64,000 nucleotides of DNA, taken from assembly GCF_001187915.1 (NCBI RefSeq), contig NZ_LGIU01000049.1, positions 1 to 64,000 of the forward strand, read 5' to 3'. This DNA is from Arthrobacter sp. RIT-PI-e (GTDB lineage: Bacteria > Actinomycetota > Actinomycetes > Actinomycetales > Micrococcaceae). Below, piece after piece: positions 61,858 to 64,000 of the stretch (its first letter is position 1; each line of letters begins with the position of its first letter). The notes under the pieces are model-generated. The model did not search any database and was not told the origin of the DNA. It saw only the letters and a list, made by a program, of their open reading frames with translations. Made by a program: the position numbers and the translations under genes.

Positions 61858-63225
61858 ATGGTCGAGAAACGGCGAGGTCTGGGCCGGGGACTGGGAGCAC
61901 CCATTCCCAGCGCACCCGCGGAGGAATCGACACCTGTCGAGGAGGACATCGCTCCTCCGGTCGAGCAAAGCGGTGATGAGGCCCCGGGCAAGGGCCGGCC
62001 GGCGGACCTGTTCTTCGAGCGCGTCACGGAGGACGACGTCGCGAACCCCTCGCGCTCCTACTCCGCGGCTCTCAAGAGCAGCATCGAGCGCAATATGCGC
62101 GACGCGCAAACCAAAAGGACTGCGAAGCCCGCTTCGTCACGACGCACCGCACGCGCAACCCGGAGTGACGAAACCCCGGCGAATGCCGGCACGGTGTCAG
62201 CCGAGGAAAAATCGGGCACGACATCCACATCGAAGGAGGTTGAATCCTCTTCGGCCGTGCAGGGTGCCGCAACGATGGACAGCCGCCCCTCCTCCACTCC
62301 GCATGCGGACGTGTCCGCCGGTGCACAGACGCAGCACACAGAACCGGGTGCGAGCCCGAAGGCTGATCCCGAGGGCAGTGGTGAACCCGTCGTCGACCTG
62401 GTGTCCGTGCCCGGCGCCGAGTTCGCTGAACTGGAACTCGATGCGATTCATCCCAACCGTAAGCAGCCGAGGGTGGAGTTCGACGAGGACGAGCTCGCTG
62501 AACTCGTGCTCTCGATCCGGGAGATCGGGGTTCTCCAACCGGTCGTGGTGCGTCCCTCCCAGGAGGGTGGCGCGGAGACCTATGAACTGGTGATGGGCGA
62601 GCGGCGTTGGCGGGCGTCGCGTGAAGCAGGACTGGACCGCATTCCCGCCATCATCCGCTCCACCCTCGACGATGATCTGCTTCGGGACGCACTTCTCGAG
62701 AATCTCCACAGGAGCGCACTGAACCCGTTGGAGGAGGCGGCAGCGTATCAGCAGCTCCTCGAGGACTTCGGCTGCTCGCACGACGAGCTCGCAGGTCGCC
62801 TCGGGCGTTCGCGCCCGCAGATCTCCAACACGCTGCGATTGATGAAGCTACCGCCGCTGGTCCAGCGGCGGGTGGCCGCAGGAGTTCTCTCGGCGGGGCA
62901 TGCCCGTGCACTGCTGGGACTCAGCGATGCCGCGGAGATGGAGAAGCTCGCGCAGAAGATCGTCGCGGAGGGTCTGTCGGTACGCTCCACCGAGGAAGTG
63001 GTGGCGTTGAGCGGAGGTCTGCGGAAGACGGTCAGGCCTGCTCGAACGGGAGAAGGTGCACGCCATGAACGGCTGGACTACCTCGCAACATCTCTCTCGG
63101 ACCGCCTGGACACCAATGTGAAGATCACACTGGGCGCGAAGAAGGGGCGTGTCAGCATCGAGTTCGCCAGCGTCGATGATCTGAACCGCATCGTGGGCGT
63201 GCTCTCGCCGAAGGCTGACTCCTAG
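61858..63225 (+). CDS. parB: Chromosome partitioning protein ParB
   Basis: The 455-residue CTPase clamp binds parS and spreads. It opens [20 protein letters not shown], the usual ParB N-terminus with the RRGLGRGL ParA-stimulating motif. A disordered stretch of about 150 residues follows. The ParB/Srx domain begins near residue 190 ([20 protein letters not shown]) with the CTP-binding [20 protein letters not shown]. Helix-turn-helix [19 protein letters not shown] near residue 320 reads parS, and the C-terminal dimer domain ends the protein. Three parS sites follow within 0.6 kb. Confidence 0.96.
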   Translation: MVEKRRGLGRGLGAPIPSAPAEESTPVEEDIAPPVEQSGDEAPGKGRPADLFFERVTEDDVANPSRSYSAALKSSIERNMRDAQTKRTAKPASSRRTARATRSDETPANAGTVSAEEKSGTTSTSKEVESSSAVQGAATMDSRPSSTPHADVSAGAQTQHTEPGASPKADPEGSGEPVVDLVSVPGAEFAELELDAIHPNRKQPRVEFDEDELAELVLSIREIGVLQPVVVRPSQEGGAETYELVMGERRWRASREAGLDRIPAIIRSTLDDDLLRDALLENLHRSALNPLEEAAAYQQLLEDFGCSHDELAGRLGRSRPQISNTLRLMKLPPLVQRRVAAGVLSAGHARALLGLSDAAEMEKLAQKIVAEGLSVRSTEEVVALSGGLRKTVRPARTGEGARHERLDYLATSLSDRLDTNVKITLGAKKGRVSIEFASVDDLNRIVGVLSPKADS

Positions 63226-63252
63226 CACCGATCACCTCGTCACCGGCCTGGA

Positions 63253-63268
63253 TGTTTCACGTGAAACA
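63253..63268. other. parS: parS site 1 (perfect)
   Basis: TGTTTCACGTGAAACA matches the universal parS palindrome at all 16 positions, 27 bases after the parB stop. Confidence 0.95.
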
Positions 63269-63761
63269 TCTCGCCGTTGCGTCATTTCATCCACAACATG
63301 CGTCTCAACCCGTGGGACTCGAGCAAGACGGCTCCAAGTGAGCTAGGTGGCATGGGGAGTTGCTTCCTTCGGCTGTGCTGGGAGAGCTCGTCTTCTGCAT
63401 GCCGGTCCCCGTGGCGGGACCTGGAAGTCCCCTCGACTATTCCTCCCCGCGCGAGCGGTGATCCATGTTGCTGTCGCAGAGAGCGCTCACCAGGCAGCGT
63501 GCAGCTCGGGCGCCGCTTCACCCGCTCACCATCAGCCTCGGCAAGAGTGGCAGGCGATCAGCAGGCTAATTGCACGCACGTCATGAATTGTCCGGCGCTG
63601 TCGGGACATTGCCCTCCCTGCACCATCACAGTGCCGAGGGTGGGACATCGGCTACGACTAGTGAGCGCCCCACCAGGTGATCGAACTCCGTTTCTGACGG
63701 AATCGACGCTGAGCCTTGTCTGAAGTCGAGCTACTCCCCTTCCTTTGCTTAGCTCTCCTCG

Positions 63762-63777
63762 CGTTTCACGTGAAAGA
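63762..63777. other. parS: parS site 2 (14/16)
   Basis: CGTTTCACGTGAAAGA keeps the central GTTTCACGTGAAA core, with changes at positions 1 and 15 of the consensus. Confidence 0.7.
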
Positions 63778-63805
63778 TTACGGCCTCCCCTGATGGTCGA
63801 CATCC

Positions 63806-63821
63806 GGTTTCACGTGAAACA
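63806..63821. other. parS: parS site 3 (15/16)
   Basis: GGTTTCACGTGAAACA differs from consensus only at position 1. It lies 44 bases after site 2, so the pair could nucleate ParB together. Confidence 0.88.
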
Positions 63822-64000
63822 GTGCCAGCGTAAAGGCCACGATCACCCGAAGACGTGTGGGCGTATCAGCTGTGGGATGTTTGATGCTGATCAGGACGGC
63901 ATGAGAAATGCTCGTTGTTGGCGGACTCAGCTCCCCTCGGCCGACTATCTGTGATGCTGCTGGACGTGTGAGCGCTGGTCTCGTCGCCGCATCACGTCAG

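Larger units (their letters stand above)
63226..64000. other. Gene-poor tail after parB carrying parS sites
   Basis: About 775 bases to the window edge have lower GC than the genes before and no frame with family signatures or strong third-position bias. A 148-residue frame at 63277-63723 reads as Cys/Ser-rich non-coding translation. The only clear content is the three parS sites. A gene could begin beyond the edge. Confidence 0.6.

Noticed and set aside
63277-63723. 148-residue frame after parB
   Set aside because: Cys/Ser/Arg-rich, no third-position bias, no ribosome binding site and no family signature; the region is better explained as non-coding DNA with parS sites.

Overview
The window reads as chromosomal DNA from a high-GC Gram-positive actinobacterium, most likely a Micrococcaceae member (Arthrobacter/Kocuria-like). 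Support for this comes from the strong G/C third-position bias, frequent GTG starts, the order dnaA-dnaN-gnd-recF-DUF721-gyrB-gyrA-DUF3566, the FHA/PstP/RodA/PbpA/PknA/PknB cell-wall signalling operon, CrgA, class E sortase, DLW-39, DUF2630 and DUF5997. The genus cannot be fixed from sequence reading alone.

Layout. (1) 1-5.2 kb: a DUF5107 gene cut by the left edge, a GH35 beta-galactosidase in operon with it, and a divergent RelA/SpoT-type alarmone synthetase. (2) 5.2-9.4 kb: a minus-strand operon of a MatC-like dicarboxylate carrier, a family III CoA-transferase and a fused AccD-AccA-type carboxyltransferase, which I read as a possible malonate-use module. (3) 9.5-18.5 kb: housekeeping and stress genes: SRPBCC proteins, zinc alcohol dehydrogenase, NhaA, a HAD hydrolase with DUF2630, tRNA-Val, an Hsp20 gene with both a CIRCE-like and a HAIR operator, an SDR, and Dps. 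(4) 18.6-21.5 kb: a gluconate regulon (GntR, two operators, gluconokinase, GntP permease). (5) 21.5-28.9 kb: a LysR-type ligand-binding protein without HTH beside DUF5997, then the ImuA-ImuB-DnaE2 mutasome behind a LexA-like box, then tRNA-Leu. (6) 29.2-38.8 kb: the fhaA-fhaB-pstP-rodA-pbpA-pknA-pknB operon. (7) 38.9-45.1 kb: TrpG/PabA amidotransferase, a 55-aa membrane protein, sortase E, CrgA, a remote cluster of DnaA boxes, rhomboid protease, cyclophilin, a helical-repeat membrane protein and a DMT transporter. (8) 45.1-57 kb, minus strand: tRNA-Ala, DLW-39, tRNA-Ile, DUF3566, gyrA, gyrB, DUF721, recF, gnd, dnaN, oriC and dnaA. (9) 57.4-63.2 kb, plus strand: rpmH, rnpA, yidD, yidC, khpB/jag, rsmG, parA, parB. 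Three parS sites lie in a gene-poor tail after parB.

The window is centred on the replication origin. DnaA boxes and an AT-rich stretch lie between dnaA and dnaN, and more boxes lie between dnaA and rpmH. Genes at the core are transcribed away from the origin, while the kinase/cell-wall operon is head-on to the leftward fork. The parts form one cell-cycle neighbourhood: initiation (DnaA, DnaN, RecF), topology (GyrAB), segregation (ParAB/parS), division and wall growth (CrgA, RodA, PbpA, PknA/B, PstP, FhaA/B), and membrane protein and RNA maturation (YidC, YidD, KhpB, RnpA, RsmG). Several real genes are too short or incomplete for a standard ORF listing and were read directly: the partial DUF5107 gene, rpmH, DLW-39 and the 55-aa membrane protein.
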